The notes below the pieces were generated by a model. The model was not told the DNA's origin. It saw only the letters and a list, made by a program, of their open reading frames with translations, and did no database searches. From Hemileia vastatrix (taxonomy: Eukaryota; Basidiomycota; Pucciniomycetes; Pucciniales; Zaghouaniaceae), in the NCBI GenBank assembly GCA_030280995.1, contig JASXTE010000010.1, forward strand, positions 27,768,823-27,832,822: a stretch of DNA of 64,000 nt, in the 5' to 3' direction. Of this stretch, positions 1 to 11,024 are shown one piece after another; position 1 is the stretch's first letter, and each line of letters begins with the position of its first letter. The translations under genes and the position numbers were made by a program.

Positions 1-81
1 AGAAAATTTTATAGAAGGAGAAGAAAAAAAAAAGAAGAGAGAAAAAAGAAAATAAAAAGAAAATTTAAAATAAAAGAAATT

Positions 82-444
82 TTAAGGTTTTGGTTTTAAA
101 GGGTATTTAAGATGAAAAGATTTTAGGAGTTCAGGGGCATTAGAAACATTGATGGCTGGTTCCCAGGATGTTTTGTCCGAGTCATTGAGGAAGCCTTCCC
201 ATTCCACGAGGTATTGAAGTTTCCCCTTGCGTATTCTTGAATCAAGGATACGGCTTACTTCCCACTCTAGATGATCTTCTACTTCGACCGGTTCCGGAGG
301 GGGTTGGTTCTTGCCCGGGTATATTTCTCGAGCCAGTTCCAGGAGAGATACATGGAAAACAGGGTGAATCGCCTGCCATTTAGGAGGTAACTTGAGTTGA
401 AATGCAGTTTTAGAGACTTCAGAGTCGATTTCAAATGGTCCCAA
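82..444 (-). pseudogene. A1 Pol C-terminus with chromodomain
   Basis: A 120-codon frame holding the end of integrase and a chromodomain. Residues 1-45 carry the LPPKWQAIHPVFHVSLL signature found after chromoviral integrases. Residues about 58-108 (EWEVSRILDSR, LVEWEGF, SWEP) match the chromodomain pattern with its aromatic cage. In chromoviruses this module is thought to steer integration to marked chromatin. The end agrees with the same segment of A2 (62690-62961). Confidence 0.9.
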
Positions 445-1400
445 GCGCTTTTCAGCCAGTTTCTTTGATGGTCTTGTTGTTCGAATGTTTCGTGTGTCGA
501 GCCATACTTTGTCGCCTGGTTTAAAGGAAGGAGCAGATTGTCAATGTTTTGTTGGCCTGTTCCTTGTATCTTTGAATCGCTGATTCCAAATTTGTTTTAA
601 GTTCTTCTTGGAGTCATGATATTGTTCGAAGATAATGTTCCGCAGGATGATTAGTTCCTACATGGATTGAGTTGAATCAAGGATGTCGTCCATAAATGGT
701 TTTGAAGGGAGATTGTCGTGTCAAAGAATGAGTTGAGTTATTATAAGCAAATTCGACCAATGGTAACCATGTGGTCCAATCGTCTTGTTGGTAACTGACA
801 TACATTCGAAGATATTGTTTGAGGATTTGGTTAACTCTTTCTGTTTGACCATTGGTTTCAGGGTGATAGACCGTGGAGAGATTCCTCGTGATATTGAGTT
901 GTTGACACAGTTGGGTCCAGAATGTGGATACAAACAAGGAGCCTCTATCTGAAATAATATCATTTGGTAAGCCGTGTTTAGAAAATACATATTCTAGAAA
1001 CAATTTTGACAAATCTTCTGCTGTAGCAGTAGTAGTGGTTTTAATAAAAATAGACATTTTTGAAAATCTATCTACTATTACTAATATAGCATCAAAATTA
1101 TTAGAAATAGGAAGTTGAGAAATGAAATCCATCGATAAAGATTCCCAAGGTTTAGAGGGAATAGGAAGTGGTTGAAGCAACCCATGCTTCCGGTGATGGG
1201 GAGCCTTATTCCTATTACATTCGTAACAAGCTTTTATATAGGCCTTGATTTTCCTGGTCATACCTGGCCAGAAGAAATCCCTTGCTATTAACTGGTAGGT
1301 TTTATCAACCCCAAAATGACCAGCTAATGGAGAATAATGTCGACTGTTGAAAATCCATAATTTTATCTCATTGTTGTCGGGTATGACTACTCTACCTTCA
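445..1400 (-). pseudogene. A1 integrase (broken)
   Basis: The main open part is 677-1261. It follows an upstream H2C2 zinc domain remnant (FFWPGM just before the frame; C-x2-C in ACYECNRN). The catalytic core shows the D of SMDFIS, the D of ISDRGS and the E of QTERVNQ, so the D-D-E triad is present. The frame ends at IYGRHP, and the downstream integrase C-terminus (445-676) is out of frame. Function in the intact family: strand transfer of the cDNA into host DNA. Confidence 0.9.
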
Positions 1401-1489
1401 AAGACTAATAGACCTGATTCAATACTAAATCTTTTGGCCCCTTGCTTTGAGAGTATTTTGTTTTTTAATCCTAATCAATATTCGTCCTT

Positions 1490-2371
1490 CTACTGAGCTT
1501 CGAGGATGTTGGATAGTGGATTACGAAAAGATTGAATTGTCATCGAATTAAGTTGATGAGTCGTTAACATTGATTTGTTGAAGATTGATTGCACATTTGC
1601 TGGGTTCTTGTCAGCAAATGTGTCCCCCCGCTGTGGGTAAACGTCGTCCCGACGTGACAAGATATCTGGGACAATGCAGTTTTTACCTGGGCGATAGGAA
1701 ATAGAGAAAGAAAATTCAGACAAAAATTCAGCCCACCTGGCTTGACGCCTGGTTAACACTTTAGAAGACATGAAGTATTTCAAAGCATTATGATCTGTAA
1801 AGATTTGAAAAGGACTATCTAGGCTGAGAAGAAAAGAACACCATTTTTTAAGACAATGGATAATAGCTAAAAGCTCTTTGTCGTGAATTTCATAATTTAA
1901 TTCTGCGGCTATGAGTTTGCGTGACTCAAAAGCAACAGGATGAAACAAATTTTTTTCAGGATTTAATTGGGAGATGACCCCTGCAATAGCATAATCGCTT
2001 GCATGCGTCTCAACTATTGTCGAGGCAGAAGGATCAAAATGTCAAAGAATCGGGGCTGTGGTGAAAGCCGTTTTTAGTGCTTCGAATTCCTTTCATGCTG
2101 TGGAAGTAAAAACAAAAGGGGTGTCTTTTCTAAGAAGAGAAGTAAGATTGAAAATAGTTTTAGAGTAATCTTTAATAAATCTCCTATAGAAGTTTGAAAA
2201 ACCCAAAAATCCTTGGAGAAATTTAATGTTTTTGGGCTCAGGTCATTCCAGGATTTTCTGGATTTTGTTGTTATCCATGACTAAACCATCAGTGGATAAC
2301 GTAAACCCCAAAAAATCAATTGATTTGAGATGGAATTCGCATTTATTATGCTTGGCGTAGAGACCATGATC
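1490..2371 (-). pseudogene. A1 RT connection and RNase H (broken)
   Basis: 1490-1948 encodes the second half of a Ty3 RNase H: ESRKLIAAELNYEIHDKELLAI (the E of the active site lies in DKELLAI), TDHNALKYF and the YRPGKNCIVPDILSRR tail that closes Ty3 RNase H domains. 1949-2371 is the RT thumb/connection with in-frame stops, for example TGA within the segment reading CATGAAAGG on the minus strand, also present in A2. Degrades the RNA of the RNA-DNA hybrid in live copies. Confidence 0.88.
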
Positions 2372-3040
2372 TCAAAGACGATTTAGGACCTGTCGAACAT
2401 GATGAATATGTTCATCTAGTGTTTTAGAGAATATTAAAATATCATCTAAATAGACGACTACAAATTTTTCAACAACATCTTGAAAGATATAATTAACATA
2501 AGTTTGAAAAGTTGAAGGTGCGTTACATAATCCAAAAGGCATAACTAAATATTCAAAACTACCAAATCTAGTGCGCATTGCAGTCAGTGGTTCATGACCT
2601 TCTGCAATGCGAATTAGATTGTAAGCGCCTCTAAGATCAATTTTCGAAAAGAAATTAGCACCATTGAAAAGGGTAAGAATTAATGACATAGGAGGAACAG
2701 GATATGCATTCTTCTTCGTGACTGTGTTGAGCTTTCTATAGTCAACACACAACCTAAGACTACCGTCCTTCTTTTTTACAAAGAGAACAGGGGAGCCGGT
2801 TGGAGATTTACTGGCTCTTATGAAACCTTTGGCTACATTCTCTGCAATGTAGTCTCGAAGAACTTGAGATTCGTCCTTTGACAAAGAATAGACGGGACCT
2901 GCTGGAGGTACTGGGCCTATTAACTCTATTTGATGGTTGTAGGGTCGGTGAGGTGGTAACTTATCGGCCTTGCGGATTGAGAAAACATCAAGGAAATTGT
3001 GGTAGATTTCCGGTAGAGTTGATTTGGTTGTCCTCTTCAT
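2372..3040 (-). pseudogene. A1 reverse transcriptase palm/fingers
   Basis: A 222-codon frame with the Ty3 RT blocks in order: PTGSPVLFVKKKDGSLRLCVDYRKLN split across motifs 1-2, FFSKIDLRGAYNLIRI (first catalytic Asp), MPFGLCNAPSTFQ, and VVYLDDILIFS (YLDD active site). It overlaps the protease frame (2988-3695) by about 50 nt in the +1 register. The same overlap exists in A2, suggesting it is ancestral rather than decay. Confidence 0.93.
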
Positions 3041-3695
3041 CTTTGAGAGAATCTGTCAAGGGGATACCTGTATTGAGAGAGCAGAATTCGATTACTTCGA
3101 GGCAATTTAAATCCTCTTCGAGTGAAGTCATCGAGCTAGAAGGGTTAGCCAATTGCTCATTTAGAGAAGGATCAGATGCTTGCAAGTCATCTGGCAGAGA
3201 CTTGTCCTCTAGCAGGACGTTGTCAGGGGGGTTGTTTAACTCCCTATTGACCTGCATTGAAGAATCAGAAATATACTTAGATTGTGGGGTGATCAATCCC
3301 TTAGTCCAATCAATTTCGGGTTTCCAATGCGTTAAAAAGTCATGGCCAAGAATGGTATCGTCCATCCTTGGGGCGTCCAAGACTGATAATTCCCACTCAA
3401 AGGGGGGAAAGTTCGGAAAGTTGAAAACCCATAAAACTTTCTTACTTACCCAATATTGGGGTTCCTCTGATTCGACCAAATAGATTGGAGCTCGATCGAT
3501 ATCTGTAAATTTTAGTTGAAGCTTCTCGGCAAAAGATAAACTAACAAAAGAAATTGAAGCTCCAGAGTCTATAAGACAACTGAAGGGGATATCCTCCTTA
3601 AAAAGAATGAATCTCAAGAGGTTTAAGGCAACTCCAGTCCTTAAGACATGGAGGTTCTGTGCACTGGGAGAGATAAGATAGTTTTCTTTACACAC
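2988..3695 (-). pseudogene. A1 aspartic protease and linker
   Basis: A 235-codon frame. CLIDSGASISFV at residues about 40-51 is the D-S-G retropepsin active site, and ILGHDFL is the usual downstream ILG motif. The C-terminal 90 residues are a low-complexity acidic linker ending at a TGA whose next base opens the RT frame (context TTT CCT TGA T, identical in A2). Would process Gag-Pol. Confidence 0.88.
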
Positions 3696-3756
3696 AAGTA
3701 AACTATCTACTAGTTTTTTGACTTCGAACTAGTACCTTCTCTTTCCTTCAACTTTA

Positions 3757-4847
3757 CACAGTCTTCCAACTTGTGCTTACCCCCACAATACATACATAAC
3801 CCATTATCTGCTCATCTTGTCCTCTCAGCTTTTTTAAGTTCCCCATTAGGATCCATTACTTTGCTGTTATCGCCTGGGGTCGAGCCTTTTGGTCAAGGTT
3901 TATCCTTTCCCTTATTGGGTTTGGATTGAGTTGAGGAGGATTGATTTGGTCGTGGGTGTGAAGAAGGTCCCAATTTAAAATTTAGGCCTTGAGATTTGTT
4001 GGCATATCGACGATGTTGAAGTCGTCCTTGATAAACGCCGTCAAGTTCGAGGGTTCGATCCATTAAATCCGTTAAAGTAGTCATTCTTGAAATGATACTT
4101 AAGGGCAGCATCATTCCAACCTACTCGAGTTTGAAGTGCTCTGAAGTTCGAGATATATTCATAGGCTTTACCATTATCACTCATGCGAAGAAAATCAAGT
4201 TCAATTTCTGCGTTGTCCGTTTCATTAGGGTCCCCAAACAACGTAAAAAGTTATTCTTCGAACTTTTCCCAATTATTGATAAGTAAGTGGGTTTCTGTCA
4301 AAGAAAGCATGAGTAGATAAGGTTCGAACCATCTTGCTGCTTTCCCGGCTAGGAATGAAGAAGCGTAAACAACCTTTGATCGGTCGCTGTTAAAGGTTCG
4401 AGGGTCATTATGGAACAGCAGCTTGCAGGTTTGCAAGAAGGGTTGCAATCTGTCGGGGTGATCTCCGTCGAATTTGTCAGGAGATTTCATAGAAGGAGTT
4501 TTGCACTTAGATCCCTCTGAAGACGTTGGATTTGAAAGGGTTTTCATTAAAAGTCTCATGAAATCTTCCAGAGAGTTAGATGGTCCAGGTTCTGAGGATT
4601 GACCAGAAGGGTGATTGGCAGGGGCGGATGGTGCCTCGTGCATTGTATCCTCTCCTTCTTCTTCGTCACTAGAATCCTCAAAATCTTGTGGGATGTCTTC
4701 TACAGATTGAACTGAATGTTGCTGTTCCCTAAGGTTGAGTGGTTCCAAAGAGTGAGTGCGGGAAACAGACCTTGTGGCTGTTGGCCTTCCTCTAGCGCAA
4801 GCTCTAGTAGTAGCGCCTGTAGGAGCAGTGCGTTGAACTGGTGCCAT
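3757..4847 (-). pseudogene. A1 gag with zinc knuckle (broken)
   Basis: Start Met at 4847. Residues 1-115 are a basic then acidic/Pro-rich leader. The Retrotrans_gag core follows (SPDKFDGDHPDRLQPFLQT ... AARWFEPYL), interrupted near 4251, and continues at 4241-4041 (MFGDPNETDNAEIELDFLRM). A CCHC knuckle C-x2-C-x4-H-x4-C (CMYCGGKHKLEDC) is at 3757-3797. Frames are displaced by at least two indels relative to A2. Confidence 0.85.
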
Positions 4848-4904
4848 TTAAAATTTTTAAAAACACCTATAAGGACGTAGTAGTGCAAAGAATGAGAACT
4901 ACGG

Positions 4905-4918
4905 AGAATTAAATTATA
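4905..4918 (-). promoter_or_regulatory. A1 primer binding site, self-priming type
   Basis: On the minus strand the LTR ends ...GTGACA and, after one base, continues TATAATTTAATTCT. This is not a tRNA 3'-end complement (no TGG). It is the exact reverse complement of a 14-mer inside the LTR itself (5245-5258), located just after the TATA box where the transcript should start. This is the arrangement of Tf1/sushi self-primed elements. Confidence 0.7.
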
Positions 4919-4919
4919 C

Positions 4920-5692
4920 TGTCACTGGACGACCTATGCACAAGGTCGAGGATGTTCCTGAAAATGAGATGAGGGATTTAGAAACTTCTTCGAAGCACAG
5001 AGGAATGATTCGAGGAAATGGTTTGAAGGTCACTCGAAGTAAGAGCTACAGGTTCGAGGTTCGTTCGAGAAGAATTATAGACTAGTTTCAAAGGTAATAG
5101 TAATTCTTAAAGTCTCACAAATGGTTTGAAACTCAATAATCAAAGATTTAGGATTTAGAAATGAATATTGAGAAAATAAAAGAAAGATACAATAACAATG
5201 ATCTTAACTTTAAAGGTTTACCACTATTAATGTAAATACGATTTTATAATTTAATTCTAAGGAAATATCGAACCAAATACCCAACCCCTTTTATATCCTT
5301 TGTTCCTCCTCGCATTGACCTCCCTTCCATTGCACCATTCCCATTCCATTGAACATTACTAACATACACTTAGACCCTCTTCGCTAAATATCCGTCCATG
5401 CTCAATTTACCCCTTTTTAATTAATTAACAAAACTTTAATGAAAACTACTACTGTACTATTTCGTTGAACCTAGCGCTGTGCGTCGCTTATTAAAAAGGA
5501 CTAAGGCACCCTATTGGAAGATTGACTAATTTAGATTTAGAGTTGAGGCTAGCGCAGTTAAATAGTAAGTACACAAAGGAAAATCGCAGTTGCTATGGAG
5601 AATTTCTTTCTGCGCTTCGAGTATAGATTTAGGACTCGATATCATTGATTTAATGAGCTGCTTTCGCCTCGAGTGTCACGTGGCGCGTGACA
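4920..5692 (-). repeat. A1 5' LTR (773 bp)
   Basis: Bounded on the minus strand by TGTCAC...GTGACA inverted ends. Contains a TATA element (GATATAAAAGG on the minus strand, near 5290) and aligns with 55436-56243 of A2. The right boundary at 5692 is set by the TGTCAC end and by loss of A1/A2 similarity beyond it. Confidence 0.75.
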
Positions 5693-5819
5693 GTAAGGAA
5701 AAGAGGAGAAAAGGAGGAGGACAAGGAAAAAAAATAAAAGAAATAAAGTGTAATAGATTATTTAATTTATTTAAAAGAAAAGCAACGACGAGTAACTTGA
5801 GAGATGACAAAAATTTAGG

Positions 5820-6290
5820 CTTTATTAATAATAATATTATTTAAAGTAAGGGTTCTGCGCGGCAAACACTTTGATTACTATCAGACTTAATGCAACCTTT
5901 TAATTTTTATATAGAATTTTTAATTAGATTGTAATACTAATAAAAATAATAATAAATGTGATAAAATTATATTTAAGTTGTTGAGTGTATAGTAAGTGAT
6001 GAGGCTACAGGGGATTATCCAGGGCTCTTTTATAGGCAATGGGTCCTCTGAAGCGCCACTATATTTGTAAATACAAGAATTATAATAGGATGAAACAAGT
6101 ATATCAAAGAGTAAGTGAAACATAACAATGTAGAGAAAAATATGAAACAAATAATTAAAAACCCCAATTAAGAATCCAATTTTCCCAACATTAATTCCCA
6201 AATCAGTAAGTAAAATTAGTGAATAACTAAACAAGCCTGGGACATACGGACTATGAGAAAAATAATTCAAAACAGATTGTACAGTCTGAT
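5820..6290 (-). repeat. Module E1, inverted promoter-like repeat
   Basis: On the minus strand this unit has an AT-rich stretch with TTTCATCCTATTATAATTC, then GTGGCGCTTCAGAGG, then GCCTATAAAAGAGCC (TATA box), CATCACTTAC and finally AAAGGTTGCATTAAG. Modules E2 and E3 carry the same ordered signals on the plus strand. No protein is encoded. Probably remnants of LTRs or 5' regions of one unidentified element. Confidence 0.5.
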
Positions 6291-7059
6291 TTAAGGATTT
6301 TTAAGTGAAACAAAGAATATTTTTACGCAAAAAAATATGTAATTAATCTCAATTTAGTATAAATTAATTAATTGTTTTTCCTGACACAATTAAGGGTCAA
6401 AAGAAGCGTCATTAATTATTTTTTAATATTATATGAAAGGTGTTATTTAATATATAAATTTAAATAATTAATTTAATTATATTATAAGTCAATTTTACAC
6501 TTATAATTATAATATATGTTTTTAATTAATTAAATATAAATTTATTATTATTAAATACATAAAAATGTGCCATTATTTGTAGAATATAAAATATATCATG
6601 TTTAATTTAAATGTATAAAAATTTATATAAACAATAAAATTAATATAACACTTATATGTAATAAGATACTTATATAATTTTATTATGCAATAAAATATTA
6701 ATTTATATACATTAAATACAATTCTTAAGCCCTCTTTCAGGTCTTATAAGTTAACATATCATTTACTGGGCTCCTGGAATAGCCTTGCTGAAAGCTTCTG
6801 TGGCTCAAAATTATGTAATTAAATTTATTAAAACATTTAAATTAATTACATTCTCATATTTTAATCTAAAATAATAACTTATATTAATTGTTTGAATTAA
6901 AATAGTAATAAATTACATTCTGCTTTAAAATAGTACTGCATAATACTTATTTTAAATTACATTAGTTATTTTTTATATTCCTTGTACTTATTTATGCATA
7001 ATATCCAGGGGGAATTAATACTGGTGAAATATTGACTACTGCATCTCAACAAATTAGTA
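6291..7059. other. AT-rich spacer
   Basis: Very AT-rich, with runs of ATAATTTAAAT type and no credible frame or terminal repeats. I see nothing assignable in it. A short GC-containing island at about 6725-6810 (CCTCTTTCAGGTC ... GGAATAGCCTTG) is unexplained. Confidence 0.5.
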
Positions 7060-7384
7060 CATTTTTTATTTTTCACCCCTTACATTTACTCATTAATTAT
7101 TTCATTTACTCTTGTGGCGCTTCAGAGGGCCCCTTGGCTATATAAGGGCCTTGGAAACCCCCTTCAGCTGCATCACTTACATATTTACCATTTACTTACA
7201 CTTATAAATTTTTCATACACGTATTAATTCTTTTTCTTTTTAACTATTAATACAGTTTTAGTTGAAATAAGATAAATAAATACTATATAAAAAATCCTAA
7301 AGGTTGCGGTAAGACCATTAAAATATAAAAACTGACTGTTGCACATTGAATTTAAAACACTTACATTACAATATCATTAATACT
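7060..7384 (+). repeat. Module E2, promoter-like repeat
   Basis: Carries GTGGCGCTTCAGAGGGCCCC, a TATA box (GCTATATAAGGGCC at 7136-7150), CATCACTTAC and AAAGGTTGCGGTAAG (about 7298). The last string is followed by a good 5' splice-site-like sequence (GGTAAG). Same order and spacing as E3, about 520 bp downstream. Confidence 0.5.
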
Positions 7385-7997
7385 ACTCACCTTATATATT
7401 AAATCTTTTCCCCTTATTTGCTTTCCTTCCCTCCTTTCCTCTTTCCACTCTTTGTATTCTTGTGTCCTTTTCTCTTTTTTCTTCTCTCTTCTTCCACCTT
7501 CTAGACAACCACACAGATAATTGTTTTCTTAATTGGGATTTTAATTACTTGTTTCATCTTTTTCTCTCCATTTTTATGTTTCAATTATTTTATTTTATCT
7601 TTTTGTTTCATCCTATTATTATTTTGTATATACTCAGTGGTAGCGCCTCATTGGTCCCTTTGCCTATAAAAGGCCTTGTGTTATTTCATTTATGCTCATC
7701 ACTTACTACTCAACATATTTTTTAATTACACTATAAAATTCATTTTATTTACAACTATTTAAACTGCGTGTCTGCCTATTTAAGTAATAAAATAAAATAT
7801 TAAAGGTTGTGATAAGAATATTTTAGTATTAATAGTTGATAATTGAACAGAGAGAATAAAACCGTACTTACTTTATTAACCACATTGATACCCATCCATC
7901 TTTATTAAAAGTCTTTAAATTTTTTATATATTTCTTTATTTCAGTTCCTTTTTATTTCCCCTTCTACCTTCTTTTTCACCTTCTTCTAGACGACCAG
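7385..7997 (+). repeat. Module E3, promoter-like repeat interrupted by B1
   Basis: Contains TTTCATCCTATTATTATTTTG, GTGGTAGCGCCTCATTGG, GCCTATAAAAGGCC (TATA, about 7660) and AAAGGTTGTGATAAG (about 7803). Element B1 starts at 7998, immediately after GACGACCAG. A similar TTCTAGAC-ACCA sequence at 7500-7512 shows that B1 landed in a repeated segment of this module. Confidence 0.5.
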
Positions 7998-9337
7998 TGT
8001 AGACTGTTCTAAAGTACTAAGCAGTAGACACAATGCGAGATGGGTTGGTTCTCCTTTTTAATTTATAAAAAGAAGCGCCTGCCACTCTTATTTTTAAAGA
8101 CAGTGTAATAATGTGTAACACTAATATTTGACTAGAAAGTTTATAAGTTGAGATGAGTTAAAGATAAGGAGAAAAAACAAGTATTAATATCTGGATATTT
8201 CTATTCTTAACAAGCGCTATTATCCACAGCTACTCCCTCTTGAAGCGCTCTCTTTGAATATGCCTTATTATAGTAATAAAATATCTCTAATAATAGTTAA
8301 TCCCACTGAATCTATATATTCTCTCTATGTTGCGCTCTTTCACTATACTATATGAAATACATACACAGACGCAAAAACTCTAAAAGACTCAGAAAATACC
8401 TTTTAATATTCTCTCAAACAATTAATCACAAAAAGATCTAATATCTTATACTGGGTACTATGACTATAGCTACACGTATATCTCTAAATTGATTTTTCTA
8501 TGATCTGATTTTTAAAATGACAACTAATGCAATTTTTCTCATTTTATTAACTAAATAGATAGATCAACCAGTCCTCTCTTTTGTCCCTACCTAATAGTCC
8601 TCCTTTTATATTCTTCCAGCGCTCAAGACACAGTTCTCTAATGGATCTCCAGCGCTGACTCTAGCGCCACATTAGTAAAACAATAACTAATTTATTAGTA
8701 TGCTACTTACACTGCTTGCAACAACTACAGCGCCTAAATCAGACCCTATAATTACTAACACTAGTATTAACTTGCTTCACTGATTCTCCACATATGCGCT
8801 TTTAACTATACCTTGTTTTGTTTCAGCGCTAGTTCCAGGTTTGACTTATCCTAACGCTGCGTCTAGTTGCCTTAACTGTTGGGTAGTTTTACAATTGAGT
8901 CCCCACTCTCTTTGCTTTAATACTAGGTTCGTAGTTCTGACAGCTCGCTTAACTATTTAGCCTTCTTCATTACTTGTCTCAGTAAGTTTCCCAACTGGCT
9001 GCAGTACAGAATACCATGCACTTGAGTTGTCCTTAATCCATGACTTTCTTCTTAATGCGTAACACATACTTTTTGGAAATCCCAAATCCATATTGTTTAG
9101 CGTGTAATAGTCCTAAGTTAATAATACACAATTCCCTATTGTGCGGCACATCTTGCTGCAAAATCCGAGCGCACAGACCCTTAATCTTTTTCCGCGCTTC
9201 CATTTCGTTTGTTCCTTGAAACACACAAATACATATTATATTTTAACATTTCCTGCTGCCCTAACTCCCCTTTGTTCTTCCTGGACTACGCGTGCTGATT
9301 GCTCTAAAATCACGCTTCCTGCAAGGCACGTACCACA
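7998..9337 (-). repeat. B1 3' LTR (1340 bp)
   Basis: Near-identical to 18629-19967; the match starts at TGTAGACTG and ends at GTACCACA on the plus strand. It abuts the plus-strand gene G1 (TATA at 9372), so its right end is also the upstream flank of that antisense gene. Rich in GCGC tetranucleotides (for example AGCGCT, GGCGC). Confidence 0.92.
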
Positions 9338-9371
9338 TCCTTCCTCTACTCGCAACTGTCCCCAGGAGCCC

Positions 9372-9378
9372 ATAAATA
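9372..9378 (+). promoter_or_regulatory. TATA box of antisense gene G1
   Basis: ATAAATA within GCCCATAAATACCC, 102 bases before the G1 start codon and 35 bases inside the element from the LTR edge. It is a plausible core promoter directed away from the LTR, into the element. Confidence 0.5.
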
Positions 9379-9479
9379 CCCTGAGTCTTGCAGCGTTTTC
9401 TTCCTCCATCTTCTATCCTTTTCCTTCATCATCTTCTTCTTCTCTTTTCTTATTTACTTTATTATTTTTATCTTTCACT

Positions 9480-10527
9480 ATGAATACTAGAAGAATCCTT
9501 CTTAACGCTGAAGATACCGCCAACATTGTGCACGCTATTCGACAGTTTGTGCACACTCAGCCCCCTACTGCTTCCCCAACAACGCCCATAACCACACTGA
9601 TGGGTGGGACAAGATGCACTTGTTGCATCGAAAATGGCATAACTCCATGTCATTTTTCAAAATCCCGCTGTGGCAATACTTTCTTCACTGTAAGTTCTCT
9701 TCATTCTCCTTCACATTTGTTACTAACCTTTTCATTTTTCATTTATTCCTAGTCATGAAATTACTGCAAGCAACGCAAGAAGAAATGCAGTTACGATGGG
9801 CTGCCCACTGTCACACGCCTGGACCCAAATGCTTCTACAACAAATATGATGAGTCAAATGACCATCAAGCGCCCGGCGCCTGCTCCTGCTACCCCTCCTG
9901 GCAACAAACAAGCCATAGTTGGCTACCGCGAGCCTACTCCCAGTAGCGTCGCTTCTGTCCCTAAATCTCTTTTCTCGGAGGAAAGTACAGTAAGTTTCTT
10001 TTTCTTACTTCTTCCCTTTCTAACACTAACATTCTCTCTTTCCCCCCTTTTTTTTTTTTATGTAGAATGCTCCAGGTACTCCTTACGCTGAAACGCCTCC
10101 GCCTCCTATCACTCTGCTATTCCTTCCTACCTTGGAAGAAGATCCTGTCTGGGATACGATGCCTACCCCTGATCCTACTCCTCGTTTTCCCACTCCTGAC
10201 TGGACTGATATGCAGCCGGTCTTCAATACCGTCACTCTGGACGAATGGCCAACCGAGAACTTTCCGGTAGTAGATGACAATGAGCCCGCCATGGCTCAAA
10301 ACTGGGAATTCGCAGAACAAATCGCCTGCGCTCCTTACGATGCAACCATGTGTCGTATGAATAACATGATTGGGGCCTTCAAAGAATTCCTCAAGGAGGT
10401 TCTGGTTTATACTCGCGCTGAGTATAATAAGCGAAAACAACTAATAGCTGCCTTGCAACAAAACATGCAAGAAGCTGTTAACAATTGGGCTTTCTGCGTC
10501 CCAATCTTTGATGAAGCAGAATACTAA
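9480..10527 (+). pseudogene. B1 antisense gene G1: Cys-cluster protein, three exons, one in-frame TGA
   Basis: I assemble exons 9480-9689, 9753-9989 and 10066-10527 with GTAAGT donors and TAG acceptors (introns 63 and 76 nt). All junctions are phase 0, giving 302 codons plus stop with a single internal TGA at codon 72. Residues 46-57 hold C-T-C-C and a following C; the second half reads [TGA]-N-Y-C-K-Q-R-K-K-K-C, so the TGA sits where C-x2-C needs its first Cys. A Pro-rich middle and a helical C-terminus (MIGAFKEFLKEVL, KRKQLIAALQ) follow. The relatives in B2 and B3 suggest a small nucleic-acid-binding protein; its role is unknown. It may be a pseudogene by one nonsense change. Confidence 0.65.
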
Positions 10528-11024
10528 AAAAAATATTTTCTTTTTTATTTATTCCTTGTAATGTGTATAGCCTTGTAAAAAAATGTAATATATATATATT
10601 CATTTTTATTATTATTTTCACTTAACTTTCCTGTGAGAAATCTACAACCGCAAGATGAGTTGCCCCAAAAAATATCATCCTTTCTCTAAGCAGCACACCC
10701 TTCTACTGAGTGCCTATGAAATATGAAACCACAAATAATAAAAAAATAACAACTTGAGATTTTTACTACAGCAATTACTTCTCCTGCATCATTTACGTAT
10801 GCGCTTTCTTTCAATCTTTAAACCTTTGCAATACATGCCTTTCCCTTGATTGTAACAATTCATCTCTCCTTGGGTTCTTAATTATTAAAAACACTTCTTA
10901 CTAGCTTCTTAGAACCCATCCAACGCTCAAGTCAGACGTGGCGCAACTGATGACTTCTTTATAATGCTATTGTTAACCTATAAATAGCCCTTCTAATAAC
11001 CTGAATTTCCTCTATCCTAACATC
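10528..11024. other. Intergenic between antisense genes G1 and G2
   Basis: Contains an A/T microsatellite (10590-10600), then sequence without frames, and near its end the G2 promoter: CCTATAAATAGCCC (10977-10990), about 35-48 bases before the G2 ATG. Nothing else is recognisable. Confidence 0.5.

Larger units (their letters stand above)
1..5692 (-). mobile_element. Family A Ty3/gypsy chromovirus, copy A1 (degenerate; 3' end beyond window)
   Basis: Reading on the minus strand, the order is LTR (4920-5692), primer site, gag with zinc knuckle, protease, RT, RNase H, integrase, chromodomain. This is the Ty3/gypsy chromovirus order. Coding is split into many short frames by stops and frameshifts, so the copy is dead. 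The 3' LTR would lie left of base 1; bases 1-81 are the purine-rich stretch just past the chromodomain. A second copy (A2) at 55436-62961 aligns along its whole length at roughly 85-90% by eye, which fixes the limits and domain calls. Confidence 0.93.

Noticed and set aside
2878..3483. 201-codon plus-strand frame
   Set aside because: It is the antisense shadow of the A1 protease/linker; the same shadow exists in A2 (57738-58343) and the minus-strand reading has all the protease motifs.
5590..5844. 84-codon frame at the A1 LTR edge
   Set aside because: Crosses the LTR boundary and is not preserved in A2.
9141..9752. 203-codon plus-strand frame across the B1 LTR and G1
   Set aside because: Runs from inside the LTR through the 5' region in a different frame from G1 exon 1; composition is low-complexity and no homologue is seen in B2 or B3.
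9756..9758. Selenocysteine at the G1 TGA
   Set aside because: No SECIS-like element was identified, Dikarya are not known to make selenoproteins, and simple nonsense decay in a dead element is enough.
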